This document shows positions 18,774-28,924 of a stretch of 64,000 nt of DNA, one piece after another; the stretch's first letter is position 1; each line of letters begins with the position of its first letter. The notes beneath the pieces are model-generated. The model searched no databases. It worked only from the letters and a program-made list of their open reading frames with translations, and had not been told where the DNA came from. The DNA lies in the NCBI GenBank assembly GCA_003963305.1, contig RXJR01000032.1:124532-188531 (forward strand). The letters are read 5' to 3'. The stretch comes from Candidatus Melainabacteria bacterium (GTDB lineage: Bacteria; Cyanobacteriota; Vampirovibrionia; Obscuribacterales; Obscuribacteraceae). The translations under genes and the position numbers were made by a program.

Positions 18774-21041
18774 ATGCGGTGTCCAGAATGTTCTGAAAGA
18801 AATTCCGTTGCAGCGAGAAGTTGCGACGCGTGCGGTCACAAGTTCAAGCGCAAGCCAGTGCCGGTTGCAGTTTGGGCTGGATTGGGCATAGTTGCAACCG
18901 CACTGACCTTCTGGGGCGTTGCATCAGCGGTTGTTCCGAGCCTCACAGACCCTTCCAAATCGCTTGGACGTGTTGCTAAAAATTTCCTTGCCGGACCCAA
19001 AAACCCCGAGCACGCAACCAAACTCAAGAACGAATTTGATTCTGCGATTAAAGAATTCCTCGTCGCTAACGGCAAAGACCAATCTCCAGAACTAGTAAAG
19101 AAACTACAAACAATCCTGGCGTCAGACGCTTTCGAAGTGCATTCGTTTGAATTGCCACGCGGTTTGAGAGTCATAGAGATCGACACGCTTGTGCAAGCTT
19201 CAGACTTCGTAGTGCTCAACTCTCCTGCAGGTACAAAAGTTTATACATTGCCTGACTTCGAAGTTTTCGACAGCGCACAAATTCTCAACGACCACGCACG
19301 CAATTCGCTGGTATTGATTGGGCACTCCGCGGGTCAGGGCGCACACAGACCACAGGTCAAAGTTTTTGCGTTGCTTCCTGACGATATTCAAGACGAATCT
19401 GCCAAAGCAGTGCCAACCATTGTCGGTGAAGGCTCCGCAGCTTTCGCGCCGAACCACAAAGACATAGTTGCTGAGCTCTCGCTATTCTCCATAGGTGCTG
19501 CGCAGAAGCTGTTCACGCAACATCAACCAAGTATCGGACGCGGAGAAGAGGAACGAGTCAAGCAAGTCTTGACCTGGAAAGATGGAGCTTACACATCTAC
19601 CATCTCGAACGGCAAAGGCGCACTTGGAGCACTGTATGCAGTGGCACGATGCATGCAGTCACCAGCCGAAACAGATCGTTATTCAAACACTCTGTCAACC
19701 AAAGCAATCAACTTTATAAAGTCGAATGCCATCAAACTAGATGCGCCAAACTTCGTGATTGGAAGGACTGAAGCTCCATCGAAACAGCGCAGAACACCGA
19801 CAGTAAGCAGATTGCTGACGGGATCTGCCGGCAGCTTCAGAGTTGAATTGCAAAAATCGGGCGACGGAGCGGATGCTCATGTTGTAGCAAGCAACATCAA
19901 GAAAACGGATGAGACCGTCCCAACGCCACCACCGGTGAAGCCATCCGAAGTGGTAGCACAATCGACAGCGCCACAGGTGCAAACACAGACAACCAGCACG
20001 ACGACAGCTCAAAATACAGCACCGGTGACAGTTACGACCGTGCCAGTTCAAGTGGCTGCAATAAACGACCCCACCTTGAACCACCATCAAGCAACAATCG
20101 TCGAGAAGAAAGCAGCCGTAAAGAAAGATACCAAGACCGATATTCCAATCGAAGATCGCATCATCAATAGTGCGAAGAACATTCCGACCAACAAAGACGA
20201 GGGGACCAAAACCGCTCAGTCCAAGGAAACTAAAGAGTCTAAGGATTCCAAAGAATCAAAAGACACGAAAGATTCGTCCAGCAGCAAAACTTCCAAGACA
20301 GCAGACGCAAACCCTTCAACAGATTCCAAGAAAATCGAAGTGGTCGACCCCAAGTCGCATGCAGTGAAGTATCCGGTTGACGAGGCGTTCACCCCATCAC
20401 TCGAGAAGACTATTGACAGCAACATCAACTTGCGCCGCGGACCAAGCAATGGCTACAGAACACTGGCACACCTGAGACCAGGCGCGAAAGTCGAAATAAT
20501 CGGCAAGAAGGATGGCTGGTATAAGGTGCGCAGCGGCGGCACCGAGGGCTTCATCGCCATGTCGACCGTGGACATCAAGAGCCCGTCAGCGACCTCAAGC
20601 CCGACAAAAACCGACTCTTCGACGAACAGCAGTAAGAACAGCTCGAAGTCAAGTAAGAACAGCAACCAATCGACAGGCACACCTCAGCTGCAAGTAAGCA
20701 ACGGTCCTTCACGGACAAGCACTGCGCCGGTCAAGACAGCGTCTTCTTCGACTGGAAAGTCGAGCACACCGAAGGAATCATCCTCATCCAAATCAAGCGC
20801 CGCCAAAGAGTCCACAGAGCCCTTACAGAAAGGCTTGACGACCGGCACGCTGAACCGCAATCGAACCATTCGCGACGAGAACCACAACCCCATCGGTGTA
20901 GCCTCCAAGGGCGCCAAGGTGGTTGTGCTTACAGGTCTCAAAAATGGCAAGTATAAAGTTCAGTTACCGAACGGAAAGACAGGCTACGTGGACAAAGACA
21001 CGGTTGACGTGGTTAATAACGCGCCTGAATTCGTTCCCTGA
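18774..21041 (+). CDS. Zinc-ribbon, single-pass protein with two SH3b domains
   Basis: 755 residues. The N-terminus is a Cys4 zinc ribbon (C3, C6, C17, C20). A transmembrane helix follows (about 30-52), which places the rest outside the cytoplasm. Residues about 60-330 form an unrecognised domain. A long Thr/Pro/Lys/Ser-rich stretch contains KESKDSKESKDTKDSSSSK. Two bacterial SH3 domains are seen: about 540-600 (NLRRGPSNGYRTLAHL, GWYKVR) and about 690-748 (GKYKVQLPNGKTGYVDK). SH3b domains bind peptidoglycan or peptides, so a cell-wall role is likely. It is divergent from the aldolase gene. Confidence 0.85.
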   Translation: MRCPECSERNSVAARSCDACGHKFKRKPVPVAVWAGLGIVATALTFWGVASAVVPSLTDPSKSLGRVAKNFLAGPKNPEHATKLKNEFDSAIKEFLVANGKDQSPELVKKLQTILASDAFEVHSFELPRGLRVIEIDTLVQASDFVVLNSPAGTKVYTLPDFEVFDSAQILNDHARNSLVLIGHSAGQGAHRPQVKVFALLPDDIQDESAKAVPTIVGEGSAAFAPNHKDIVAELSLFSIGAAQKLFTQHQPSIGRGEEERVKQVLTWKDGAYTSTISNGKGALGALYAVARCMQSPAETDRYSNTLSTKAINFIKSNAIKLDAPNFVIGRTEAPSKQRRTPTVSRLLTGSAGSFRVELQKSGDGADAHVVASNIKKTDETVPTPPPVKPSEVVAQSTAPQVQTQTTSTTTAQNTAPVTVTTVPVQVAAINDPTLNHHQATIVEKKAAVKKDTKTDIPIEDRIINSAKNIPTNKDEGTKTAQSKETKESKDSKESKDTKDSSSSKTSKTADANPSTDSKKIEVVDPKSHAVKYPVDEAFTPSLEKTIDSNINLRRGPSNGYRTLAHLRPGAKVEIIGKKDGWYKVRSGGTEGFIAMSTVDIKSPSATSSPTKTDSSTNSSKNSSKSSKNSNQSTGTPQLQVSNGPSRTSTAPVKTASSSTGKSSTPKESSSSKSSAAKESTEPLQKGLTTGTLNRNRTIRDENHNPIGVASKGAKVVVLTGLKNGKYKVQLPNGKTGYVDKDTVDVVNNAPEFVP

Positions 21042-21068
21042 TATCCGACCTGTGTTATATTTGTAGGC

Positions 21069-21142
21069 CGGGACGTGGCGCAGCTTGGTAGCGCGGTTGC
21101 TTTGGGAGCAATAGGTCGCAGGTTCAAATCCTGTCGTCCCGA
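21069..21142 (+). tRNA. tRNA-Pro (TGG)
   Basis: The cloverleaf folds fully: acceptor CGGGACG/CGTCCCG, discriminator A, T-loop TTCAAAT and anticodon loop TTTGGGA with TGG at 21103-21105. CCA is not encoded. It stands at the left border of the accessory region. Confidence 0.95.
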
Positions 21143-21586
21143 GAGTTTCAGCTCTCAGAGCTTTTCATGTAATCACTGAGTAACCATTTGATCGAAGTGC
21201 GTCTTTATTCGCTTCGCTCATCCCCTTGTACCAGATTTAATATCAAAGCGCATCCAGACTCATAAATTTGACGTGCGTGAGCTGGTTGCCTGACCCCTCG
21301 TCTGCCCCATCTTCGCCTTATAGAGTTTGAAAGACAAAGCCTGTCAGGCTTTGTTTTTTGTTTTGACTGGAGTGGACACGATCTGCCACATTTTCTGCCA
21401 TGTACTTGAACATTTTGGGTAGCTAAAGTGGACAAGATCAAACACGAATTCTGATGAAATTTTGGGGTACAATTCGGGACCAACTTAAAATTCACTTTCA
21501 ATTGACCACAAATTACTGCTTGCGATCAACTCCCAGCCTGACATGCGCTCTTTTGGTTCGCAGCATATCTAGATACAGGAAAGATT
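21143..21586. other. Intergenic region downstream of tRNA-Pro
   Basis: 444 bases. It contains the terminator at 21334 and the ribosome site AGGAAAG of the next gene. No ORF is convincing, and no second copy of the tRNA 3' end was found by eye. Confidence 0.5.
21334..21359 (+). terminator. Strong intrinsic terminator
   Basis: ACAAAGCCT (21334-21342) pairs with AGGCTTTGT (21346-21354) across a three-base loop, followed by an unbroken T run to 21359. It is the classical rho-independent form and would stop transcription from the tRNA side. Confidence 0.9.
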
Positions 21587-22723
21587 ATGGTTGTTCAACT
21601 AGGCCCCACGCAACTCATACAATGGCTGAACGGCAACGGTTTTCAAAACTACGCTACGATCCTACAGAACGATCGGGATAGCGCGGCTCAACTCCTTACG
21701 TTAATGCCGGTGAATCTTATCAACGGGATTGAAATTGCACAAAGCCCCCAGCAATTAGCCTGGCAAAACGTTGGTTTATTCTACCGAACGCAAGGTCGCC
21801 TGCACGAAGCGCTAGCGGTATTTGAGCTGTTGTACCAGACAATGACCGAACGGCAGGTAGTCTTGAACCGATGGGTTCACAAAGCGATGCCGTTAGTTTT
21901 CCTATCGGAATGTCAATCCGCACTCAACTATAGAGCGGGCGCCAGAAGAAGCCTCTTGCTGTCTCTCATTGAAGATTCCATAAGTCACGGTGGACTGGTT
22001 CCTGCAACAAGCGGCACTTATTTCCGACTTGTATGGCAACACGGATATTCGCAATTGCAACTGAACGAAATCGGTCAACTTACACAAGCACAATTTCAAC
22101 CGACGTTTGATTATTCTTGGTTTCCAGAGTGGATTTTGTCTAATATTGAAACTCCAGATAGATCGATTTCCTCAGAATTTCCTACGCTTGAAGAAGCAAA
22201 TGAGTATCGCGCCAACGCTGCCTATATTCGAAGATTACTTGTTGATATAGACAACCCGACCATCACAACTGGTCTAGCGTTGGAGAGACTAGCTCAGTAC
22301 TGTTTAATGCTTGTACCAGGCATAAAAGCTTATCGCAGACGTGGAACACACAGCACCGATTTCGATGTCACATGCTACATGGAGGGCTCTGTCAATGACT
22401 TTCGGGCAGAGCTGGGGCGCTATTTCATTTGCGAGTGCAAAAGTTGGAGGGACAAAGCCGATTTTTCTACCGTAGCAAAGTTCGCACGCGTACTTGATTC
22501 AGCAAAAGTTCGCTGCGGAATATTGTTCTCGAAAAACGGAGTAAGTCGGGGAATCGGACATCAAGAGAAATTTGGTGCGCGCGAAATTTTGAAGGTGTTT
22601 CAAGACCGGGGAGTTGCAATCATAGTTTTCGACCGCCAAGACTTTAACAGAGTGGTTGCAGGCGAAAGCTTCCTGAATCTAATGCGCCTCAAATACGAAA
22701 AGATTCGAATGGACCTAGTTTAG
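21587..22723 (+). CDS. TPR-like plus PD-(D/E)XK nuclease-like protein
   Basis: 378 residues, AGGAAAG upstream of the ATG. Residues about 56-90 look like a TPR helix pair (NVGLFYRTQGRLHEALAVFE). The C-terminal third has the order of an Mrr/restriction-endonuclease fold: E233 in GLALERLAQYCL, the acid D258/D260 after a basic turn (RRGTHSTDFDV), and E283-C-K285 in RYFICECKSW, with a Q/K-helix beyond. All three catalytic positions are present, so it may be active on DNA. It is the first gene of the accessory stretch. A defence role is inferred from fold and neighbours only. Confidence 0.7.
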   Translation: MVVQLGPTQLIQWLNGNGFQNYATILQNDRDSAAQLLTLMPVNLINGIEIAQSPQQLAWQNVGLFYRTQGRLHEALAVFELLYQTMTERQVVLNRWVHKAMPLVFLSECQSALNYRAGARRSLLLSLIEDSISHGGLVPATSGTYFRLVWQHGYSQLQLNEIGQLTQAQFQPTFDYSWFPEWILSNIETPDRSISSEFPTLEEANEYRANAAYIRRLLVDIDNPTITTGLALERLAQYCLMLVPGIKAYRRRGTHSTDFDVTCYMEGSVNDFRAELGRYFICECKSWRDKADFSTVAKFARVLDSAKVRCGILFSKNGVSRGIGHQEKFGAREILKVFQDRGVAIIVFDRQDFNRVVAGESFLNLMRLKYEKIRMDLV

Positions 22724-22867
22724 ATTGAGCACCACTAATCATTGCAAACTAAAACGGAAACGAATTTCTACCATGTTTCCGAAGTGGGAGACCAGATTCT
22801 TGCTCCATGTTATTGCACCGAATCGTGACTTTTATAACCCAAACTGGTTCATGAGCTGCAATTAAAA

Positions 22868-25144
22868 ATGTCACTTAACACCGCAAAAATGTTTTCGCGT
22901 CCTCAAAAAATTGCGTTTTTGATTGATCCAACCACCACATCCGATTTGGAGATCAATTCGTTACTTCTATTCTGCATGTCGGTGTGGGGCGGACGGCATT
23001 TTCCAATCGTTCCAGTGAGCAGTATTAACGAAATGTCTGGTGATTGGTTGTCATTCTTGGCTAACTCCGAGCCAGATTTGGTTTATTCAACTATCAAAAT
23101 TAGCGACACTTTCAAAGCTCAAATTCGCGAAAGAGTCAGGCCTATCACACTTCTAAACGGCGATAGGAATGAATTTCATTTTGACAGCCAGTTCTTTGAA
23201 GTCGCCAGTGTCAGTGACGTAACGCATTCACGATTCAGAAATTTTGCGCCACAAACCTGGTGCCCTATGCTCACAGCTTTCGACACGCTCGGAACAGGCA
23301 GTGACATTCGTAGAGCTTCCGACAATTATGCGCTGCGCAATTTCGGATTTCTGCCGCGGGACATTTGGAGAAAACTGGAATTAGACCCCCTAACGTTCGT
23401 CGAGAGGTTTCAGATCGAAAATCCGAATTCGATGTTTGACTTGTACGGGTACAAAGTTTGGCCGATAGACTTCTGTAGCTGGAACATTTCCCGCTTCCAA
23501 CCTGACATACCCTTTTTCTCGTCGCATGTACAAATCATATTGGGAGATAGCTTGTACGAAGTACTCCATTGGTGGAACAGGGGTACAGTACAACGCATTC
23601 CGATGCCAGTACGAGACACAATCTGGGTTCCAAGGGAGATGCTTAACGGTGATGAATTGTTCTTCGTTGAACTAGGCAAAGTAATTGGTGGATGGACCGA
23701 CCTGTTAGGTCCAGCAAGATTTCAACTAGCTTCCTATACCGAGACTTCTCACACTCTGGAAAAAATCGCTAGGACGCTTTCTGAAAGCTCCGGTCAAAGA
23801 TTTCAAGCAAATAACTTGCGCCTGGAAGAGTTTGATCCATGCCAAGTATCAACTTCAGCGGGTTGCGCACAAGATGATATGGAGTTTCGGACCTTTGAAA
23901 GCAAGGGCACTTTGATCAACATACCGACTCCAACCGATCTTAAGAACACGAACAAGAAAAAGTTAGGTTGGATCGTGGAAATCGAATTTCAGACCCCAGT
24001 CCTCGGAAACGCTGCAACATTTAAATCAGGTCGCTGGCACCTGCCAGCCCGTGAAGGGCTCGAAAAGCTTTTCTGCAAAAACGCACGCTGCAAGATCAAT
24101 AAATCCGGGCATTTGGTGGCAGAAATTCCAAATTTAGACAGCACTCAGAATTTGCATCTTCAAATACCTGACGTTCCAGACCTGATGAATCATATTTTGA
24201 AAACGGCATCAGACAATACTGCTACGACTACTGCGCATCCTTCAGCTCTGACCCAATCCGTTGACAGCGTGCTATCTCATTTTGATGGCATCGAAAATTA
24301 TGAACGCTTTACACGTCAAAAAGGTTGGCAAAGTATTTTTGACAAACTAAGCAGTGTCGAGGAAGAATTGAAAGCTTTATTTGAAAGCGAATTACGAGAA
24401 TACTTTCAGGAATTCTTTCCGAATGATCTTCAATCCTTTGAATCTGCTGCAATCCGTTTGGTATCAGCCTACCGGAGGGAAGGCCACAAGCAACCGCACA
24501 CGTTAACACTCAAAGGATTGAAAGACCTATTTCACAAATCACAAAAAGTTTGGTCGGAAGAACAATATGAAACTGAACTGTCAGAATTGTTGGAAAGAAG
24601 AATACTTTTTGAGGGCTCTGAGCTCACTTGCACCAGCTGCGGTATTAGAGGTTGGTTCACAGTAGATCAGCTTAGCCGCCTTGTGACTTGCACATCTTGT
24701 CTTTTGCAATTTAACCTCCCTCACAATCGTAAGCAATCAGTACGAATGAATGGATTAATCTATACCGCTCTCAACAGGTTATACCTGAGACCAGTGATAG
24801 CGGCAATCTCTGCAATACGTCAGAAAACGACGGAGTCTATGTTATTTTGGCCTTGCATCGACCTGTGGAATTCGGAATCAAAGTTAAAAATCACCGACAT
24901 CGACCTATTGGTGTTAGCCGATAGCAGAACCTTGTTCGTTGAAGTAAAATCGAACGCGGCTAGCTTTGACAAACCGAACGAGTTGCTTACTTTCATAAAC
25001 TACGCTAAGAATGCTAAGCCTGACGAAGTTGTTTTTGCTGCACCTGATCACACTTTCGCACCAGTCGATCCGGCGTGGTTTGTGAACGTGACAAAAGAGC
25101 TCACAAAAGAGAACATACTCGCTACCATTCTTAGGCTTACATAA
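22868..25144 (+). CDS. Large protein with zinc ribbon and C-terminal PD-(D/E)XK-like domain
   Basis: 758 residues; family not recognised. The N-terminal part contains the phrase WGGRHFPIVPVSS and PDLVYSTIK. A Cys4 zinc ribbon sits at C588, C591, C608 and C611. The C-terminus has D679 (TDIDLLVLAD) and E692-x-K694 (LFVEVKSNAA), the D...ExK core of nuclease-like folds. A D679/E692/K694 triad is consistent with catalysis. It follows the other nuclease-like gene by 144 bases on the same strand and ends ten bases from the convergent HEPN-motif gene. Confidence 0.6.
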   Translation: MSLNTAKMFSRPQKIAFLIDPTTTSDLEINSLLLFCMSVWGGRHFPIVPVSSINEMSGDWLSFLANSEPDLVYSTIKISDTFKAQIRERVRPITLLNGDRNEFHFDSQFFEVASVSDVTHSRFRNFAPQTWCPMLTAFDTLGTGSDIRRASDNYALRNFGFLPRDIWRKLELDPLTFVERFQIENPNSMFDLYGYKVWPIDFCSWNISRFQPDIPFFSSHVQIILGDSLYEVLHWWNRGTVQRIPMPVRDTIWVPREMLNGDELFFVELGKVIGGWTDLLGPARFQLASYTETSHTLEKIARTLSESSGQRFQANNLRLEEFDPCQVSTSAGCAQDDMEFRTFESKGTLINIPTPTDLKNTNKKKLGWIVEIEFQTPVLGNAATFKSGRWHLPAREGLEKLFCKNARCKINKSGHLVAEIPNLDSTQNLHLQIPDVPDLMNHILKTASDNTATTTAHPSALTQSVDSVLSHFDGIENYERFTRQKGWQSIFDKLSSVEEELKALFESELREYFQEFFPNDLQSFESAAIRLVSAYRREGHKQPHTLTLKGLKDLFHKSQKVWSEEQYETELSELLERRILFEGSELTCTSCGIRGWFTVDQLSRLVTCTSCLLQFNLPHNRKQSVRMNGLIYTALNRLYLRPVIAAISAIRQKTTESMLFWPCIDLWNSESKLKITDIDLLVLADSRTLFVEVKSNAASFDKPNELLTFINYAKNAKPDEVVFAAPDHTFAPVDPAWFVNVTKELTKENILATILRLT

Positions 25145-25154
25145 CGTTTATAAA

Positions 25155-26084
25155 TTATTCAAAACAAGTAAGACAGCGGTGGTCGTAAGTCGAATCCGCC
25201 AAAACATTTCCAGGGCACTGTTTTCTACTTTTGCACTTCCTGCGCAACACTTTGAAGGTTGTTTGGCAGGATAAGCAGCGCAAAGCCTTAGAGTCAGGAG
25301 TATTTGGTGATAATTGGGCTAAATCTGCTTTGTAATAGTAGTTAGAGTCATAACACTCTGGGCAGAAGTATCGTCGTAGCCGAGGATCGAAACCATAATG
25401 CTTCTTGAGTTCAGCCGGTGTCAATCCAAGCTTATCTACGACGTGTAGAGTTTCTTGCGCGAAAAGTGCACCGGGATTAATATCATAGGCACCAAATAAA
25501 TTGTCTCGTTCCTCAAAATACATCTTTCTAGTACAATGCCAAGATTGAGGTCCAGTAAACACTTCGCTTATTTGCATAATCGTAATAGCCACGTCTTTAA
25601 CTGAAACGGTCGCACGTTTGTCCAGCGAATGCATTGTTGTATTTCGCAATCTTCGCAGTCTTTTAAAAGTTGTCTTAAATGAATCCGGCAGCCTCGGCGA
25701 GCAAATCGTGTCATGGAGCCTTATCAAGTCTTGCGCATCTACCGTTTTAAAGTCAGCAAAAGATTTGTCTTCAGTATCGCACCCGGAAATCCACTTCCCC
25801 GGTTCATCCGAAATAAGGAGATACGGACTGATCGCCGCTATTTTTCCTTTCAGCATAAACTCTGTTCCCTGCTGAGCGAGAGCAATCGAAATTAACAAAT
25901 TATGCTGAGAGTTTTTCCAATATTTCTCCTCAAGTCTTAGTTGCTCCTCCTCATCGTTGTAATTGTCATATTCCTTGTACCGATCAAGCTCAGTAGATAG
26001 CCTAATAATTTCTTCCCAAGCGAGATTTAAAAAGGCTTTACCGGTGGCAACAAATTCATCAGAAGTCGGCAAATCGATAATCAC
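25155..26084 (-). CDS. HEPN-motif protein with Cys-rich C-terminus
   Basis: 309 residues. The mainly helical N-terminal half contains R147-N148-T-T-M-H152 in RLRRLRNTTMHSLDKRA, exactly the RNxxxH motif of HEPN ribonucleases. The C-terminal 80 residues hold nine cysteines in CPEC, CLSC, CKSRKQC and RCLTC pairs, suggesting zinc ribbons that contact nucleic acid. HEPN proteins are RNases in abortive infection, toxin-antitoxin and CRISPR systems, but the fold also occurs in non-catalytic proteins. It is convergent with the gene at 22868. The motif match is direct, the activity is inferred. Confidence 0.6.
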   Translation of the reverse strand: MIIDLPTSDEFVATGKAFLNLAWEEIIRLSTELDRYKEYDNYNDEEEQLRLEEKYWKNSQHNLLISIALAQQGTEFMLKGKIAAISPYLLISDEPGKWISGCDTEDKSFADFKTVDAQDLIRLHDTICSPRLPDSFKTTFKRLRRLRNTTMHSLDKRATVSVKDVAITIMQISEVFTGPQSWHCTRKMYFEERDNLFGAYDINPGALFAQETLHVVDKLGLTPAELKKHYGFDPRLRRYFCPECYDSNYYYKADLAQLSPNTPDSKALRCLSCQTTFKVLRRKCKSRKQCPGNVLADSTYDHRCLTCFE

Positions 26085-26408
26085 AATGACCTTACTTTTT
26101 GAACAACATCATCAAATGATGCTATCTAGATCTAGAGTTTCAAAAAAGAGCACGCAAGTTCATTCTCGCATGAATTTTAGGCGGTAATTTGGGCGCTGAA
26201 TCAACTTCAAAATTCGTTGTGCTTTAAACTTCCACAGACTCGCTTGTCTCACCACCGTAGCTTCTAAGGTCCAGGGCTCCAACTAAAGGGCTGGCTGGGG
26301 CAGCTTGCCACCATCAGACAATCCGCCGACAGCTAAAGCGCTTAAAACCACCGCATTTAATTCCATATTTAAAAGGTATAACAGATGCTCCAAACGCCCG
26401 ATCAACTG
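26085..26408. other. Intergenic region
   Basis: 324 bases between two minus-strand genes. No ORF, hairpin or repeat is convincing. Confidence 0.4.
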
Positions 26409-26975
26409 TCATCTAATCGAGAACGAACTAGAGCAACCTTCGCCACTACATTTCAGTCGTTCTTGATTGGTGCGCAGGTTTTTAGTACCGCATATAGGGC
26501 AGATGATCTGCGCTGGGCGCCAAGACTTTGCATGCAACTCAGCCTCTGAGAACGAGCCGAATAAAGCATCAGACCCGTCTATATTGTTAGCTGCTGGCGA
26601 CCCGTCGGCATAAACAACTTGATAATCTTCCCCAGACAGCTTCAAGATGTGCAACCCGTTCGCTGTTTTGTATAGATTTGAATTTTTGGCAGGCCGACCG
26701 CCTTTCGCCCCGTTGTTTCTGGCAGCCTGTTGCTTTGCCAAGGTCGTAGACCCTCCGCCTTTAGCGCTTGCGATTAGACGAAGGTCGACAGGTTCCATCA
26801 CCAAATAAACAAAATGATTAGAGGTTGCCTGACAAATCCTAAGCGGAGTTTCGTGGTGAAAGCAAAAACCGTGTCGGATGCTGGGCTGTTTCTCAAGTTT
26901 AGGAGGGCAAGGCAGCTTAGCGCAGAGCTGTCGGTAGTGCTCATCGCATAATTCAATCAAAGTAAAGAATTGCAT
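26409..26975 (-). CDS. Unknown protein with Cys4 C-terminal ribbon
   Basis: 188 residues from an internal ATG at 26975; an ATG at 27011 gives 12 more. The middle has a basic, Gly/Ala-rich tract (QQAARNNGAKGGRPAKN) reminiscent of AT-hook-like linkers. The C-terminus has CPICGTKNLRTNQERLKC and a final Cys, a zinc-ribbon form. Nucleic-acid binding is plausible. No family recognised. Confidence 0.55.
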   Translation of the reverse strand: MQFFTLIELCDEHYRQLCAKLPCPPKLEKQPSIRHGFCFHHETPLRICQATSNHFVYLVMEPVDLRLIASAKGGGSTTLAKQQAARNNGAKGGRPAKNSNLYKTANGLHILKLSGEDYQVVYADGSPAANNIDGSDALFGSFSEAELHAKSWRPAQIICPICGTKNLRTNQERLKCSGEGCSSSFSIR

Positions 26976-27105
26976 TATCAAAACCCAAGTAACTTGGATA
27001 TCATAACCCAAGTGTCAAAAGAAGCAAGTTAAGTCGAAGACTACGCTGTCCACCTCACTATATTGCCAAGATTGTACGAAAACCAGTAAACCGGTGCAGT
27101 TCAAT

Positions 27106-27594
27106 TCACAGCTGCAATTCTGACTGCGCTTGTTTGTACGCCTCGACGAAATCCACTGCTACCGCCCTTATTTGTTCAATAATACGACTTACAAACAATT
27201 GGGAACTAACTTCCCCGGTCCTAAGCCGTGGTGACATCCAAGTGACTACAGGGTAAAAGTCATTTCGCTCCCGTCGTATGTCACGCTCTAAAACAGCAAG
27301 CTGAGTGACGTAAGCGCGGACAGCGTAGACATACGTCCCACGGTCACTTTTTATACTTTCAACGGTAATTCCCAAATTTCCGGGTGCATTAACCGCTCCA
27401 TACTGTTCACTGGTTAACGTTTTTATACCGGCGTCATTCACAAGCTTCTCGATCTCTTCCTCAATTTTTTTTGAACTACTTTGCAGATCGAATGCTTCAA
27501 TTTCACATGGCAAAGGCGTAACGGCGATCCGGAAACCATCAAGAGCCATCAAAGATTCCCGTTGGTTTCGTTCAAATTCGTTGTAGTCACTCAT
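27106..27594 (-). CDS. Conserved-looking protein of unknown function
   Basis: 162 residues from the ATG at 27594, with GGAGAG just upstream; a TTG at 27606 is the alternative. No membrane segment or metal motif. Predicted alternation of helices (KKIEEEIEKLVNDAG) and strands suggests a globular cytoplasmic protein. Base composition matches its accessory neighbours. Confidence 0.55.
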   Translation of the reverse strand: MSDYNEFERNQRESLMALDGFRIAVTPLPCEIEAFDLQSSSKKIEEEIEKLVNDAGIKTLTSEQYGAVNAPGNLGITVESIKSDRGTYVYAVRAYVTQLAVLERDIRRERNDFYPVVTWMSPRLRTGEVSSQLFVSRIIEQIRAVAVDFVEAYKQAQSELQL

Positions 27595-28649
27595 AAAGCT
27601 CTCCAATCACTTAACCTAAACATATCGCTTACCGACAGCATCAGATGCGTAACAGTAACATCCATCTAATGGTGCCCTGCCGAATGTCGAATACTCAGAA
27701 ATAGGGGTTTCACCGACAGTCGAAAGAGTAGAGTTGTAACTATTTTACATCAGCGACAGATTGAAACACTTTGAATTTTCACGAATACGCAAGAATTGCA
27801 GCACCGCATGCCGTAAGGCAGAATGAAGGTTCCGATCACGGACGCACCAAACCTTGCAGAATCGTTCATTAAACATGGTTCGATACGTACTTTGCACTGA
27901 TCGGTCCTAGACCATTAAGCCACTACATATGGTACAACTAATTCAGCACAAGTTATAAAAAACTCTGTATGGCTTGATCGCCCTTGGGCAAAAATCATCA
28001 TTTACTACGTGCTCACGTCTCATAACCTGGGTTAAACACTGCCAATTTGCAATCTAATAGTTCACCACCATTTGCCACAGCATGGTGGCGTATATGGTGA
28101 TTAATCTCAGTCGCATCTTGCCGTGAAAGGCACAATCACAAAACTTGATCGTCTTCTTATTTATCAAACCTGCTCAATGGTGCTAGTCACGGTTGGCTGC
28201 TAACCCCTAAAGAATAATAACTGTGTGTTCGAAATCCATATCCTATGTAGCTCCTATCGTAAATTCGTAAAGCGACACCCTTACTACAAGCTATAACAGA
28301 CTTCGAGCATGGCGCGCAAGCCCTTTCCGATTGTATATACGTTCGATTCATGCGCTGTTAGAAGATCCGCATGGTTCTGACTCGGTCACGACACCAGCTG
28401 GCACCTTAGTGTTGCAGCGTACCAGCTTAAGGCGTTAATAGATGAGCAGTTGAGGCGAGCAATACGCCGAAGATACCTAGCCCTCCTCATCAGGTCCACG
28501 GCGCATTTACATTTGTGCTCCAGACATTAAGGCATGAATCGCTCAGCGAATGCAGACTAAGGTCGACATGGAATGTTGAACAATTTGTGATCTGTGGGGA
28601 AAGCCAGCCGACTTCACCTATACACTCGTTCAATAAAATGAGGTTGAAA
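27595..28649. other. 1-kb stretch without a recognisable gene
   Basis: All frames are broken by stops every few tens of codons. The composition is AT-richer than the flanks. A small hairpin, CCACCAT (28065-28071) with ATGGTGG (28082-28088), is the only structure noticed. It may be decayed mobile DNA; I cannot identify a source. Confidence 0.5.
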
Positions 28650-28907
28650 ATGCAAATTTCAAAAGAACAACTGACCAAGCTTGCGGCAGCCTATGAACTG
28701 CTTACGATAATTGGTGATCACAAGTGGGAAGAACATGGCGACATGGACGAACATGACTTGGCATGCAACGCGCAACTCCTCATGAAAAGAGTCTTCATGG
28801 ATATGGGAGTTACGGACCAGTACGGAAATATGATTGAACCCTACAATCAGACCTATGAGCTGATTCGGGATGTCTACAGTAGCGGCTATCGACGTCTTGG
28901 GAAATAG
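28650..28907 (+). CDS. Small unknown acidic protein
   Basis: 85 residues from the ATG at 28650 (AGG six bases upstream). An ATG at 28638 and a longer frame from 28515 also exist. The sequence is helical and acidic (HKWEEHGDMDEHDLACNAQL) with no known motif. It is followed 17 bases later by a gene with a strong ribosome site, so the two may act as a pair. Confidence 0.45.
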   Translation: MQISKEQLTKLAAAYELLTIIGDHKWEEHGDMDEHDLACNAQLLMKRVFMDMGVTDQYGNMIEPYNQTYELIRDVYSSGYRRLGK

Positions 28908-28924
28908 TTTTTGGAGGAAGAAAA

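Noticed and set aside
21069-21142. tRNA-Pro as an integration site for the accessory region
   Set aside because: No second copy of its 3' end and no intact integrase were found by eye, so no attachment sites are called.
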